DNA of 64,000 nt, from positions 62,001 to 126,000 of the forward strand of contig NZ_FNOI01000004.1 in assembly GCF_900107015.1 (NCBI RefSeq). The letters are read 5' to 3'. Below, one piece after another: positions 39,501 through 46,904 of the stretch. Made by a program: the position numbers and the translations under genes. How positions within the stretch are numbered: the stretch's first letter is position 1; each line of letters opens with the position of its first letter. A model generated the notes under the pieces. The model ran no database searches. It saw only the letters and a list, made by a program, of their open reading frames with translations, and was not told the DNA's origin. This DNA is from Litoreibacter albidus (GTDB lineage: Bacteria; Pseudomonadota; Alphaproteobacteria; Rhodobacterales; Rhodobacteraceae).

Positions 39501-39739
39501 CGGGCAAAGATATTGCCGTCAGCAAGGACGAGGCCCCGACCGACGCCCTGCTGCGCGCGGGTATCCATGTGGATGTGAAATGCGCCGACGGGCTGTGCGG
39601 CGTGTGTAAGTGCGGTCTGATATCCGGCGACGTGGAGCACCGCGACTTCGTGCTCTCGAACGCCGACCGCGCCAAATCCATCATCCTGTGCCAATCCCGC
39701 GCAGCCGCTAAAGACGGAGTCGTGGAGATCGACCTTTAG
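36557..39739 (+). CDS. Self-sufficient reductive dehalogenase (RdhA fused to FMN/[2Fe-2S] reductase)
   Basis: A 1060-residue multidomain protein. Residues 1-640 are a cobalamin-dependent reductive dehalogenase, with an N-terminal degenerate half (about 190-265) that mirrors the catalytic half (about 455-535). Two [4Fe-4S] ferredoxin motifs follow: Cys550/553/556/560 (CDACNKCARECP) and Cys586/599/602/606 (CGRCMKTCPW). Residues about 745-965 are a ferredoxin-reductase module: flavin motif RQYSL at 794, nucleotide motif GGGIGVTPM at 857, CGP at 934. Residues 970-1060 are a plant-type [2Fe-2S] domain with Cys1009, 1014, 1017 and 1045. No Tat signal or membrane anchor gene is present, so it is a cytosolic catabolic form, like BhbA of Comamonas. 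It would remove halogen from an organohalide using NAD(P)H. Substrate unknown; likely a halogenated aromatic. Confidence 0.9.
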   Translation: MTKLFSYKDRPVHLGPYPLEKLDRANSVQLDGVPGMEQVSFRRPDDTLSIVNAMQDYQAMLDATRDGLVKKEIAEIPSDLTERANHLKAFGYFCDASMVGTCAIPPEAWLDTPLANPDVDRLAEKLRTLQPKTLAAGIDVIMAGLRESMRASPQACDHHTNALVFLYDMPRDPETGEDGTDWFKDAQDQRACLRGMESAVTLASYIRTLGYDARAHSMAATDVHLGKLAVAAGLNRADGSNPFLGTRYGLAVVTTTLAMAPDAPLASAAKPGREWRLGLGSQAKTARTHDPFAKRRFADGPHPFETLKRVDSPTTYIDAPNVARVPKRANLFVRGLFGDMGKTVQDATKNGNFVRKSASAFAFRTSLGALVLLQDGDAAPVHDSTRDADRNAANIKALLYWLGVDAAGLSVCPDWTYYSHDAAGQPITPYHTNAISMVIDQGHETMEGASGDDWIACAQSMRAYLRFSLLGGVLAQHLRNLGYTARVHSSMDDEVLHPPLLLLSGLGEVSRIGEVILNPFLGPRLKSGVVTTNMPMTHDKPIDFGLQKFCDACNKCARECPSGAITAGPKLMFNGYEIWKSDSQKCTTYRVSQKNGAMCGRCMKTCPWNLEGLFSEAPFRKLAMTVPQAAKALAKLDDMAGQGQINAVKKWWWDLEMVDDGAYRPSPHPVNARGLQTDLELRYEDQTLAVYPAPLAPPPYAYPYPMDREAGIAAYEAMIPAAEHKARRAAGQPTEHIYTADQTESPVLGVIISKVEKLSGGVTKYEFSMPDGSDMPPVEAGAHIDVVVAPEFLRQYSLSGDPADRSKYQIAVLREDGGRGGSKLMHRVFEEGRRVHISKPINHFPLIEDASFSYLMGGGIGVTPMIAMAHRLHALGRDFAVHYSCSTREGAGFIGDLSAMPWSDKVHYHFSDEGSRCDLTATLKPRTNAHVYTCGPEAYMNAVMDTAEVNGFPEDTRHLEFFSVPEQPDYVNHDFTLRLAQSGKDIAVSKDEAPTDALLRAGIHVDVKCADGLCGVCKCGLISGDVEHRDFVLSNADRAKSIILCQSRAAAKDGVVEIDL

Positions 39740-39771
39740 TTTGACGCGGTTGATGGCAGCGCATAATTCGG

Positions 39772-39798
39772 CCTGCGCCGAAGTGTGATTGGCGCAGG
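39772..39798 (+). terminator. Weak hairpin after the reductive dehalogenase gene
   Basis: CCTGCGCC (39772-39779) and GGCGCAGG (39791-39798) are inverted copies with an 11-base loop, in the gap before the convergent znuB. TGTCTAG follows, so the T-tract is poor. Confidence 0.4.
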
Positions 39799-39859
39799 TG
39801 TCTAGATTGAAAGCCCTCCGAAACCCGCAAGTCACCCGCGGTCCGCAACCCTCTTGAGG

Positions 39860-40648
39860 TTAGCCACGCACCAGACTGACGACACTGCTTAGCGCGAACA
39901 TCACGGCGGCCACGCAGACCATCGTGGGGCCAGCGGGCGTGTCGAACGTATACGCAAGGTGCAAGCCCCCCAAAGCCGACAGCGCACCGATCACCGCCGC
40001 GATTGCGGCCATGCGTTCTGGGGTTTGCGATAGTGGCCGCGCCGCTGCGGCTGGGATGACCAGCAAGGCCGCAATAAGCAGGACACCGACGACTTTGATG
40101 GCAACGGCCACAACCACCGCAAGGGCGATGGTCAACACCAGCTGTTCGCGCTTCGGGTCGATCCCGTTGGCATAGGCCAAGTCTGGGCTCACCGTCGCCG
40201 TCAGCAGCTTTTGCCACCGCCAACCAACAAGGGCTATAACCAGCAGCGCACCGCCCCAAATGACCGCCAAATCCGTCCGCCCCACCGCAAGGATGTCACC
40301 AAACAGATAGGCCATCAGGTCGATGCGCACACCTTCCAAGAACGACACGGCGACCAAGCCGAAGGCAATGGCCGAATGCGCCATGACCCCCAGCAGAGTG
40401 TCCATTGCATAGCCGCGCCCCGACAGGGTCGACACGGTCGTCGCCATGATGAGCGCCACGACCAAGACGCCTGTGAACACCGACATGTTGAAGCTCAACG
40501 CCAATGCGACGCCCAAGATTGACGCATGCGCTGTCGCATCACCGAAATACGCCATCCGGCGCCACACCACAAAGCACCCGAGCGGCGCAGCGGCCAAGGC
40601 GACGCCAAGCCCTGCAAGGGCCGCGCGGGCAAGAAAACTGTCTAGCAT
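39860..40648 (-). CDS. znuB: Zinc ABC transporter, membrane permease
   Basis: A 262-residue inner-membrane protein with about eight hydrophobic segments and the ABC-3 permease fold. It has GDATAHASILGVALALS near residue 40 and LLVIPAAAARPLSQTPERMA for contact with the ATPase. It would move Zn2+ delivered by ZnuA across the inner membrane. Its ATG overlaps the znuC stop, and it is last in the zur-znuC-znuB operon. Relatives also import manganese, but the zur and His-rich ZnuA context points to zinc. Confidence 0.92.
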   Translation of the reverse strand: MLDSFLARAALAGLGVALAAAPLGCFVVWRRMAYFGDATAHASILGVALALSFNMSVFTGVLVVALIMATTVSTLSGRGYAMDTLLGVMAHSAIAFGLVAVSFLEGVRIDLMAYLFGDILAVGRTDLAVIWGGALLVIALVGWRWQKLLTATVSPDLAYANGIDPKREQLVLTIALAVVVAVAIKVVGVLLIAALLVIPAAAARPLSQTPERMAAIAAVIGALSALGGLHLAYTFDTPAGPTMVCVAAVMFALSSVVSLVRG

Positions 40649-41400
40649 TATTCTGCTGCCTCATGGCTGTGATCGTGATTGCATCCGTCGCCATGTGCAT
40701 GGTCGTGATCGTGACGGTAAAGCGCCAGTGCGCCCCTCGTGCCGGAGCCGAACAAGGCGCGGTATTCGGGCGCGGAGGCCACAACGTCTGGCTTACCCTC
40801 GCAGCACACATGCCCGTTCAGGCAGATCACACGGTCAGACGCGCTCATCACCACGTGGAGTTCATGGCTGATCATCAGCACCGCGCAATCCAGCTCGTCG
40901 CGCACCTTCTCGATGTGGCGGTAGAACGCGGCGGAGCCTGGCTGGTCCAGCCCTTGCGTTGCCTCATCCAACAGCAGCAGCTGCGGTTTGTGCAGCAACG
41001 CCCGTGCAAGCAAGACGCGCTGAAACTGCCCACCCGACAGGGTCGACATCTGCCGCGACGCCAAGTCCGGCACACCGGCCTGTATCAGAGCCTCGGTCGC
41101 CACCTTATCCGTGATCTTGCGCGGCATACTCAGAAACCTGCGCACGGTCATCGGCAAGGTGGGGTCAATGTGCAGTTTTTGCGGCACGTAGCCGATACGC
41201 AACCCCTCCGCGCGCTCGATACGACCGGACGCAGGGGTCAGTGCGCCGATCAGCGCACGCAACAGGGACGATTTGCCAGACCCGTTGGGACCGACAATCG
41301 TGACGATCTCCCCCGCGACGATGTTTATATTCACATCGTCCAGAACGTGCTGCGCGCCGTGGCGCAGGTTCACGTTTTTGAAGTCGACCAGTACCGTCAT
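40648..41400 (-). CDS. znuC: Zinc ABC transporter, ATP-binding protein
   Basis: A 250-residue ABC ATPase energising zinc import. Walker A is GPNGSGKSSLLRALIG, the signature LSGGQFQRVLLARALL, Walker B LLLLDEATQGLD, and the H-loop MISHELHVVMS. The C-terminus ends in a His/Asp-rich tail (YRHDHDHAHGDG then CNHDHSHE), which probably binds zinc and is typical of ZnuC proteins. It overlaps zur upstream as ATGA and znuB downstream by one base, so the three genes are coupled. Confidence 0.94.
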   Translation of the reverse strand: MTVLVDFKNVNLRHGAQHVLDDVNINIVAGEIVTIVGPNGSGKSSLLRALIGALTPASGRIERAEGLRIGYVPQKLHIDPTLPMTVRRFLSMPRKITDKVATEALIQAGVPDLASRQMSTLSGGQFQRVLLARALLHKPQLLLLDEATQGLDQPGSAAFYRHIEKVRDELDCAVLMISHELHVVMSASDRVICLNGHVCCEGKPDVVASAPEYRALFGSGTRGALALYRHDHDHAHGDGCNHDHSHEAAE

Positions 41401-41876
41401 TCAGGCTTTCCTTGGCAGTTCGGGCAGACGCCCTCCGCCTCTAAAACCGTGCGTTCGATAGTGAATCCGGTTTCCTCTGCCGCCTGCCCGAGCCGCCCCC
41501 CTGCCGCGACCGTTGCGGTTTCTGCAACCGCGTCGCAACTGCGGCAAATCAGAAATGCCGGTGAGTGGTTGTCGCCGGGATGGGCGCAGGCGATGAACGC
41601 GTTCAGACGCTCAATCTTATGGGCGAAGCCGTGCTTCACCAAGAAATCCAACGCGCGGTAGGCGACGGGCGGTTGGGAGCCCAATCCTTCCTCACGCAGG
41701 GTATCCAGAATCTCATACGCACCAACCGCGCGGTGACGCTCCAGCAGGAGTTCCAGCACACGCTTGCGAACCGGTGTGAATTGAAGCCCCGCCTCTTTGC
41801 AGCTCTGGATGACAGCAGCCACCCCGCCAGAAATGCAGGTCGAATGATCGTGATGCTTAAATCCGAGCGAATCCAT
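41397..41876 (-). CDS. zur: Zinc uptake regulator (Fur family)
   Basis: A 159-residue Fur-family repressor that, with Zn2+ bound, shuts off zinc uptake genes. The start MDSLGFKHHDHS at 41876 fits; a longer frame would cross the operator region. The winged helix carries FTPVRKRVLELLLERHRAV and PPVAYRALDFLVKHGF. The structural zinc site CRSC/CPNC is present in the C-terminal half, unlike in the Mur-like protein at 17318-17725. It is first in the zur-znuC-znuB operon and divergent from znuA; two Zur-like boxes lie between. Confidence 0.93.
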   Translation of the reverse strand: MDSLGFKHHDHSTCISGGVAAVIQSCKEAGLQFTPVRKRVLELLLERHRAVGAYEILDTLREEGLGSQPPVAYRALDFLVKHGFAHKIERLNAFIACAHPGDNHSPAFLICRSCDAVAETATVAAGGRLGQAAEETGFTIERTVLEAEGVCPNCQGKPE

Positions 41877-41904
41877 GGCGGCTCCTAAATCTTGGGGTTG
41901 ATGT

Positions 41905-41949
41905 GTTATAGGGTAACGTGTAGCAAAGCGCGACACGTTATACAATAAC
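41905..41949. promoter_or_regulatory. Two Zur operators in the zur/znuA intergenic region
   Basis: Box 1 is GTTATAGGGTAAC (41905-41917, GTTA/TAAC arms). Box 2 is GTTATACAATAAC (41937-41949, perfect GTTAT/ATAAC arms). Between them ACGTGT and ACACGT extend the symmetry, so the whole region is a large imperfect inverted repeat centred near 41927. Alphaproteobacterial Zur boxes have this GTTATA-type core. One box serves each divergent transcript. Confidence 0.8.
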
Positions 41950-41960
41950 ACAGGTGCCCC

Positions 41961-42992
41961 ATGATCCGTCCAACACTCGCCACGCTTTTCGCGACTATTC
42001 CTACGCTGTCGATGGCAGACGTCCCACGCGTCGTCACCGACATTGCCCCCGTGCATTCCTTAGTGGCGCAGGTCATGGGCGACTTGGGCAAACCTGAGTT
42101 GCTGCTGCCGGCAAATGTATCCCCACACAGCTTCGCCTTGCGCCCGTCTCAAGCCGCAGCGCTAGAGCAAGCGGACGCGGTTTTCTGGATGGGCGAAGCA
42201 TTGACGCCCCCTCTGGAACCGATGCTGAAGAAGCTCGCGTCGACGGCTGCGAACGTGGCGTTTCTGGACTTGGCACAGACCCAGACACATGAGTTCCGCG
42301 ACCATGATGCAGCGATTGAAGACGCGCACGATGAGCACGAAGAAGAGCATAAACACGACGCCGAGCACGACCACGGCGAGCATGAGCACGAGGAAGAGCA
42401 CAAACATGACGCCGAGCACGACCACGGTGAGCATGAGGCGGAGCATGACCACGGTGGGCATGAAGGCCATGCGCATGATCACGAAGGAACCGACCCGCAC
42501 GCTTGGTTGAACCCCGACAACGCGCTCGCGTGGCTGCCGGTTATCGTGGCCGAGCTATCCGCGTTGGATCCAGAAAATGCCGCGACCTACACGGCCAACG
42601 CAGAGGCCGCACAGGCAGAACTTGAAGCCACGATCAACGACATCACCGAAATCCTGACGCCCGTAAAAGGTAAGGCTTTCGTCGTCTTCCACGACGCCTA
42701 CCGCTACTTTGAGGACAGGTTCGACGTGGGGTCCAAAGCGTCGATCTCCATTAGCGACGCCTCCGCTCCTGGCCCGGCGCGTGTGGAACGCATCCAAACT
42801 TTGGTCCGCGACCTGAAGGTGTCCTGCGCCTTCTCTGAGCCGCAGTTCTCCGCTGGGCTGGTGGACACCGTATTGGAAGGCACCGACGCCAACGCGGCTA
42901 TCCTCGACCCGATGGGGGTGAACCAGACTGCAGGCCCAGACCTCTACAACAACGTTCTACGGGACATGGCACAGGCCATAGCTCACTGCTAA
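41961..42992 (+). CDS. znuA: Zinc ABC transporter, substrate-binding protein
   Basis: A 343-residue periplasmic zinc-binding protein with a signal sequence (MIRPTLATLFATIPTLSMA). Zinc ligands are expected at His56 (NVSPHSFAL), His180 (TDPHAWLN) and a His in VFHDAYRYF. Between the first two lies a His/Glu/Asp-rich loop (about 110-175) typical of ZnuA, which captures zinc for the central site. It contains an exact tandem duplication of 17 residues (125-141 and 142-158). It stands alone on the plus strand, next to a Zur box, and is followed by a terminator. Confidence 0.95.
   Translation: MIRPTLATLFATIPTLSMADVPRVVTDIAPVHSLVAQVMGDLGKPELLLPANVSPHSFALRPSQAAALEQADAVFWMGEALTPPLEPMLKKLASTAANVAFLDLAQTQTHEFRDHDAAIEDAHDEHEEEHKHDAEHDHGEHEHEEEHKHDAEHDHGEHEAEHDHGGHEGHAHDHEGTDPHAWLNPDNALAWLPVIVAELSALDPENAATYTANAEAAQAELEATINDITEILTPVKGKAFVVFHDAYRYFEDRFDVGSKASISISDASAPGPARVERIQTLVRDLKVSCAFSEPQFSAGLVDTVLEGTDANAAILDPMGVNQTAGPDLYNNVLRDMAQAIAHC
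42333..42434 (+). repeat. znuA: 51-base tandem duplication inside the znuA His-rich loop
   Basis: Two consecutive copies encode the same 17 residues, EHEEEHKHDAEHDHGEH. The DNA copies differ at a few third codon positions, so the duplication is not brand new. Confidence 0.85.
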
Positions 42993-43040
42993 CGGCAGGA
43001 CACCATCAGTGGCGGCTCGACCCTGTCCGCCGCCACTGCA

Positions 43041-43060
43041 AGCCCCGTTCGGGCTGTTTT
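43041..43060 (+). terminator. Intrinsic terminator after znuA
   Basis: AGCCC-CGTTC-GGGCT followed by GTTTT. A larger inverted repeat (CAGTGGCGG at 43007-43015 with CCGCCACTG at 43030-43038) lies just before it. Confidence 0.65.
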
Positions 43061-43138
43061 GCAAGACCGCATGGCATCTGAATACGGCATGGCTTAACAT
43101 CTCGTTGTGCACGCCAACGCGATATGAGGAACAGGCCG

Positions 43139-43975
43139 ATGTCGACCCCATGCATAATATGCGCCGCCATCACGGGATCCGTTCCCACACAGGCAGATAA
43201 CCCTGCTGTACCCGTGACCGTTTCCGAGCAAATTGAAAGCACCCACGCCAGTTTTGAAGCAGGCGCGTCGATCGCGCACTGCCACGTTCGCGATGAGGCT
43301 GGCAAGCCCACCTCCGACCCGGAGCGATTTGCCCGCCTGAAAGAGGGCATTGAGAAACATTGCCCCGGAATGATCGTACAGCTCTCCACCGGCGGGCGCT
43401 CCGGTGCGGGGGTGGAGCGTGGCGGCATGCTGCCCCTTGCGCCGGACATGGCCTCGCTGTCAGTGGGGTCAAACAACTTCCCCAAGCGGGTCTATGAAAA
43501 CAGCCCCGATCTGGTGGACTGGCTTGCCGCAGAGATGATCAAATACGACATCAAGCCAGAGATAGAGGCCTTCGACCTGAGCCACATCGTACAAGCCACC
43601 CGCATGGCGCAAGACGGGCGACTGAAAGGTCCGCTCTATGTGCAGTTTGTCATGGGGGTGAAGAACGCGATGCCCGCGGACAAGCGCATCTTTGACTTTT
43701 ATATAGAGACGTTGAACCGGCTCGCCCCTGACGCGCAATGGTGTGCTGCGGGCGTTGGGCCTGCACAGATACAGGTCAACGAATGGTCAATCTTGCAGGG
43801 TGGGCACACGCGCACGGGGTTGGAGGATAACATCCGTCTGGACCGGAACACGTTGGCCCCGTCAAACGCGGCGTTGGTGCAACGTGCGGTTGACCTGTGC
43901 GAAAAATACGAGCGCCCCGTCGCCACATGGCAACAGGCGCGCGCGATTTTGGGCCTTAGATCAACCGCCGCGTAG
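43139..43975 (+). CDS. BKACE family enzyme (3-keto-5-aminohexanoate cleavage-like, DUF849)
   Basis: A 278-residue TIM-barrel enzyme starting MSTPCIICAAITGSVPT, with AGGA ten bases upstream; an in-frame ATG five codons earlier overlaps that site. The family condenses a beta-keto acid with acetyl-CoA and splits off acetoacetate, using a zinc ion held by two His (here HCHVRD) and a Glu. The Kce signature GSVPTQ and ARAILGL end are present. Members act on many beta-keto acids, so the substrate is open. It is the only plus-strand gene of the catabolic island before lacI. Confidence 0.88.
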   Translation: MSTPCIICAAITGSVPTQADNPAVPVTVSEQIESTHASFEAGASIAHCHVRDEAGKPTSDPERFARLKEGIEKHCPGMIVQLSTGGRSGAGVERGGMLPLAPDMASLSVGSNNFPKRVYENSPDLVDWLAAEMIKYDIKPEIEAFDLSHIVQATRMAQDGRLKGPLYVQFVMGVKNAMPADKRIFDFYIETLNRLAPDAQWCAAGVGPAQIQVNEWSILQGGHTRTGLEDNIRLDRNTLAPSNAALVQRAVDLCEKYERPVATWQQARAILGLRSTAA

Positions 43976-43979
43976 GCCG

Positions 43980-44747
43980 CTAGCGTGCGGCCATACGAAT
44001 TGCCCCATCAAGGCGGATCACTTCGCCGTTCATCATGGTATTTTCGCAAATCGTGCAAACCATCGACGCGAACTCCGCAGGATCACCTAGGCGTTGGGGG
44101 AACGGCGTTTTGTCGGCGAGCGAGTCCTGCACCTCTTGTGGCAACCCCTTCATCATGGGGGTGCCAAACAGGCCGGGCGCAATTGCCATGACCCGCACGC
44201 CGGAGCGGCTAAGATCCCGCGCCATTGGCAAGGTCATCCCCACAATGCCAGCTTTCGAGGCCGCATAGGCGATCTGGCCCATTTGCCCGTCAAACGCCGC
44301 GATGGAGGCGGTGTTGATGATAACCCCGCGCTCGCCGTCATCGTTCAACGCTTCGGCCTCCGACATGCCAGCCGCAGAGAGAGATGACGCCAAAAAGACG
44401 CCGTAGAGGTTGATATCCAGCGTTGTGCGGAACAATTGCGCGTCGTGCGGCTCCCCCTTGGAGACTGTCTTGGCCCCTGGCGCGATCCCCGCGCAGCTAA
44501 CCAAAACGCGTTCTTGCCCGTGGGCTGCGCGCGCGGCACCAAAGGCCGCCGCCATGCTGTCAGCATCTGTCACATCGGCGTTGCAAAACAAACCGCCGAT
44601 ATCAGCGGCAACGGCTTCGCCAGCCTCGGCATTGCGGTCAAAAATGGCGACCTTCAACCCCTTGTCCGCCAGCGCACGCGCGGTGGCTTCACCAAGCCCA
44701 GAACCGCCGCCAGTCACAACCGCGGCCATACCTTTGTCTAAAATCAT
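43980..44747 (-). CDS. SDR oxidoreductase, 3-hydroxyacyl-CoA dehydrogenase type
   Basis: A 255-residue short-chain dehydrogenase. The cofactor loop TGGGSGLG is at 12-19 and Asp37 at the end of beta-2 indicates NAD(H). The catalytic set is Ser148, Tyr161 and Lys165 (YAASK). The overall sequence, including GVIINTASIAAFDGQMGQIA and the C-terminal NGEVIRLDGAIRM, is close to the type-2 3-hydroxyacyl-CoA dehydrogenases (HSD17B10-like), which oxidise short branched 3-hydroxyacyl-CoAs. It is the last gene of the minus-strand series, 123 bases after the CMD gene, with a good AGAGGAG ribosome-binding site. Confidence 0.88.
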   Translation of the reverse strand: MILDKGMAAVVTGGGSGLGEATARALADKGLKVAIFDRNAEAGEAVAADIGGLFCNADVTDADSMAAAFGAARAAHGQERVLVSCAGIAPGAKTVSKGEPHDAQLFRTTLDINLYGVFLASSLSAAGMSEAEALNDDGERGVIINTASIAAFDGQMGQIAYAASKAGIVGMTLPMARDLSRSGVRVMAIAPGLFGTPMMKGLPQEVQDSLADKTPFPQRLGDPAEFASMVCTICENTMMNGEVIRLDGAIRMAAR

Positions 44748-44774
44748 AGTGCTCTCCTCTTATGGAGGCAGCAT

Positions 44775-44861
44775 ACCTGCTTCGGGTGCGGGAAAGCTAG
44801 CCGAAGCAGGTGCGCCTCGTGGCCATTTTTCTGCGGTCCTGCGGGAGGGCTCAGGACCGCA
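44775..44861 (-). repeat. Two strong inverted repeats between the CMD-like and SDR genes
   Basis: Repeat 1: ACCTGCTTCGG (44775-44785) with CCGAAGCAGGT (44801-44811). Repeat 2: TGCGGTCCTG (44832-44841) with CAGGACCGCA (44852-44861). Both stems are perfect. On the minus-strand transcript neither is followed by a T-run, so they look more like mRNA-processing or stabilising stems, or read-through-limiting structures, than intrinsic terminators. Confidence 0.6.
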
Positions 44862-44870
44862 CGGCCAGAG

Positions 44871-45467
44871 CTAGCCGTGTTGGCCCACGTCCCACCCCTT
44901 GGTGCCGATGGTTTTCTCTGCCGCCGCGCGGGGGCCTTCCTCCAACGTCGTTGCAAGGGTGTCATTCCAACGGTTCATGAAGCCCATCACCGACACGCAG
45001 GCCAGCAGCTCCACAATCTCGTCATCGGTAAAATGCTCGCGCATCTCAGCCATCATGTCGTCGGTTACAAGATTGGGCACGGCAGCAGCCGACATGGCAA
45101 ACCTTAGCGCCGCACGTTCGGCCTCGGAAAACAGATCGTTGGTTTCGAACTCCCATATCTGGGTCATCTTTTGCTCGTCTTCACTAAGCTCCGCCACGAT
45201 CTTCGCAGTATGGGCCTGACAGTAGAGGCACCCAGCCGCGAAGCTTGCCATGTGCTGCACCATCCGCCGCAGAATGACAGGCGTTGTCATTTCGGGGCCG
45301 AAGATGACGGCGTCAGACAGCTTAACGTAAGCCTCCCCTACACTGGGGCGCCGCGCCATGACTTTGATGGAGTTCGGCACGAAACCAAGTACCTCCTCGC
45401 GCGCTTGCAAGAAGGCCTTCGTCGCGTCCGAATACGCGTTCGGGTCAGCTGGGGGAATGCGGGTCAT
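44871..45467 (-). CDS. Carboxymuconolactone decarboxylase-like (AhpD fold) protein
   Basis: A 198-residue protein starting MTRIPPADPNAYSDATKAFL. It carries the CxxC-x-x-H redox motif (GCLYCQAHTAK) of AhpD-like proteins, which reduce peroxides or act with alkylhydroperoxide reductase. Other members are lactone decarboxylases that lack this Cys pair, so a redox role is more likely here. The ATG overlaps the end of the osmC gene as ATGA, suggesting a joint function in peroxide or electrophile defence during growth on the island's substrate. Confidence 0.85.
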   Translation of the reverse strand: MTRIPPADPNAYSDATKAFLQAREEVLGFVPNSIKVMARRPSVGEAYVKLSDAVIFGPEMTTPVILRRMVQHMASFAAGCLYCQAHTAKIVAELSEDEQKMTQIWEFETNDLFSEAERAALRFAMSAAAVPNLVTDDMMAEMREHFTDDEIVELLACVSVMGFMNRWNDTLATTLEEGPRAAAEKTIGTKGWDVGQHG

Positions 45468-45985
45468 TTTATGTCCTTTTGTGCTGAGGCGGCGGTTGGA
45501 CGCGTGCGCCACGTAACGTTCATCTCTACATCGGCGCTTTCGAACAGATTCATAACAGGGCAACGCTGCTCCACGTTTCGGCGCAGTAGCTCAAGACGCT
45601 TGCTGTCCTCGTCGGTGGTCAACTCAATCACCAATGTGACGGAGGAAAAATAGGGCCGCACGCCTTTAACCCCGCGCGCGCCGCGCATGTCTGCCGTGCC
45701 CTCGCAGTCGATTGTAAGCTCGTCGTAGGCAAAACCAATGGCTTGCGCGACAAGCTTCAAGACAACACTTTTGCACCCCACAAGGGAGCCGAGTAAAGAT
45801 TCCAGCGGTGTCGGGCCAAGGTCGGTGCCGCCTTTAATTTCCGGCTCGTCGATGATCCAGCGGTGCGACCTGCTGCTGACCGATACCAACGTGCCGTCTT
45901 TGCTGCGCGACGATACTTTAGGCCGCACGAAGGTCGCGGTTTTGGTGTTCTCTATGCTTGGGGCGATCTCGTATTCAGTGTCCAT
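45464..45985 (-). CDS. OsmC-family protein
   Basis: A 173-residue OsmC/Ohr-type protein. Family members are thiol peroxidases with two reactive cysteines. Here they are visible as LVGCKSVV (about residue 91) and QRCPVMNLF (about residue 141), with the flanking block GPTPLESLLGSLVGC typical of OsmC-like proteins. It could remove organic hydroperoxides. It is translationally coupled to the downstream AhpD-like gene and starts 14 bases after the SMP-30 gene, so it is part of the same transcript. Confidence 0.87.
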   Translation of the reverse strand: MDTEYEIAPSIENTKTATFVRPKVSSRSKDGTLVSVSSRSHRWIIDEPEIKGGTDLGPTPLESLLGSLVGCKSVVLKLVAQAIGFAYDELTIDCEGTADMRGARGVKGVRPYFSSVTLVIELTTDEDSKRLELLRRNVEQRCPVMNLFESADVEMNVTWRTRPTAASAQKDIK

Positions 45986-45998
45986 GAGGGGTGTCCTT

Positions 45999-46889
45999 CT
46001 AGATCATCGCAAGGCCCGTAAGCCCTGTCTCGATGCGGTAAACGGATGTGGAGGCGGTGATGTACAACGTGCTGAGAGCGTCCCCGCCGAAGCAAAAGTT
46101 GGTCGACTTCTGCGGCGTCAGGATCACACCGAGGCAGTCCGCCTCGGCGTTAAACAGATGCACACCACTCGGGCCGTTGCACAGGATGTGACCGTCGGTG
46201 GTTGTCTTCATACCGTCTGGCACACCGTCGCCGTCGCCAGTTACGTCCGCCCACACGCGGTCGTTCGTTGTGCTGCCGTCGTCGGCCACGTCCATCACAC
46301 GGATGTGCCCACCCCAACTGTCGTTCACAAACAACTGCGTCTCATCCGCTGACAGGCAAAGCCCGTTGGGCTGCTGGAAATCATCACAGACCAGATGAAG
46401 GGTGCCATCGGGATCAAGGCGGAACACACCTTGAAACGCCATATCCTGATCGCGCAGGACACCCAGATCGGCGCGGATGCGACCGAAGCTGGGGTCAGTA
46501 AACCACAGGCGACCCTTGCTATCACAAATGACATCGTTCGGGCTGTTCAACGCCCTACCCTGATACTCCGTCGCGATGGGCATCACGCGTTTTCCACCGT
46601 GATCATGGCGGACCAAATGGGACGTTGCGTGTTCGCAGCTGATCACCTGCCCGTCGCGGTCAAAGCAGTTGCCGTTCGCCTGATTGGAAGGTGTGCGAAA
46701 CACGCTCAGCCCCTGTTGCTCACTCCACTTGTACTGGTGGCTTTCCTGTATGTCGGAAAAGATCAGCCAGTGTTCCGTCGGGTGCCAGATCGGCCCCTCA
46801 GTGAAACCCAGACCGCTGGCGATTTCTTCGAGCTTGGAAGTTTCGGGGACAGCGGCGGTGAAGCCACCAGATCGGATGTCGAAAGGCAT
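45999..46889 (-). CDS. SMP-30/gluconolactonase-like lactonase
   Basis: A 296-residue six-bladed beta-propeller hydrolase. Expected metal ligands are visible: Glu in GFTEGPIWHPTEHWLIFSD, Asn in LNSPNDVICDSKG and Asp in LFVNDSWGG. Family members open aldonolactones to sugar acids. With the TRAP transporter directly upstream and a LacI regulator nearby, the island may import and oxidise a sugar or sugar acid through a lactone. No signal peptide is seen, so it acts in the cytosol. Confidence 0.9.
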   Translation of the reverse strand: MPFDIRSGGFTAAVPETSKLEEIASGLGFTEGPIWHPTEHWLIFSDIQESHQYKWSEQQGLSVFRTPSNQANGNCFDRDGQVISCEHATSHLVRHDHGGKRVMPIATEYQGRALNSPNDVICDSKGRLWFTDPSFGRIRADLGVLRDQDMAFQGVFRLDPDGTLHLVCDDFQQPNGLCLSADETQLFVNDSWGGHIRVMDVADDGSTTNDRVWADVTGDGDGVPDGMKTTTDGHILCNGPSGVHLFNAEADCLGVILTPQKSTNFCFGGDALSTLYITASTSVYRIETGLTGLAMI

Positions 46890-46904
46890 AGGTGCCTCCT
46901 TTTG

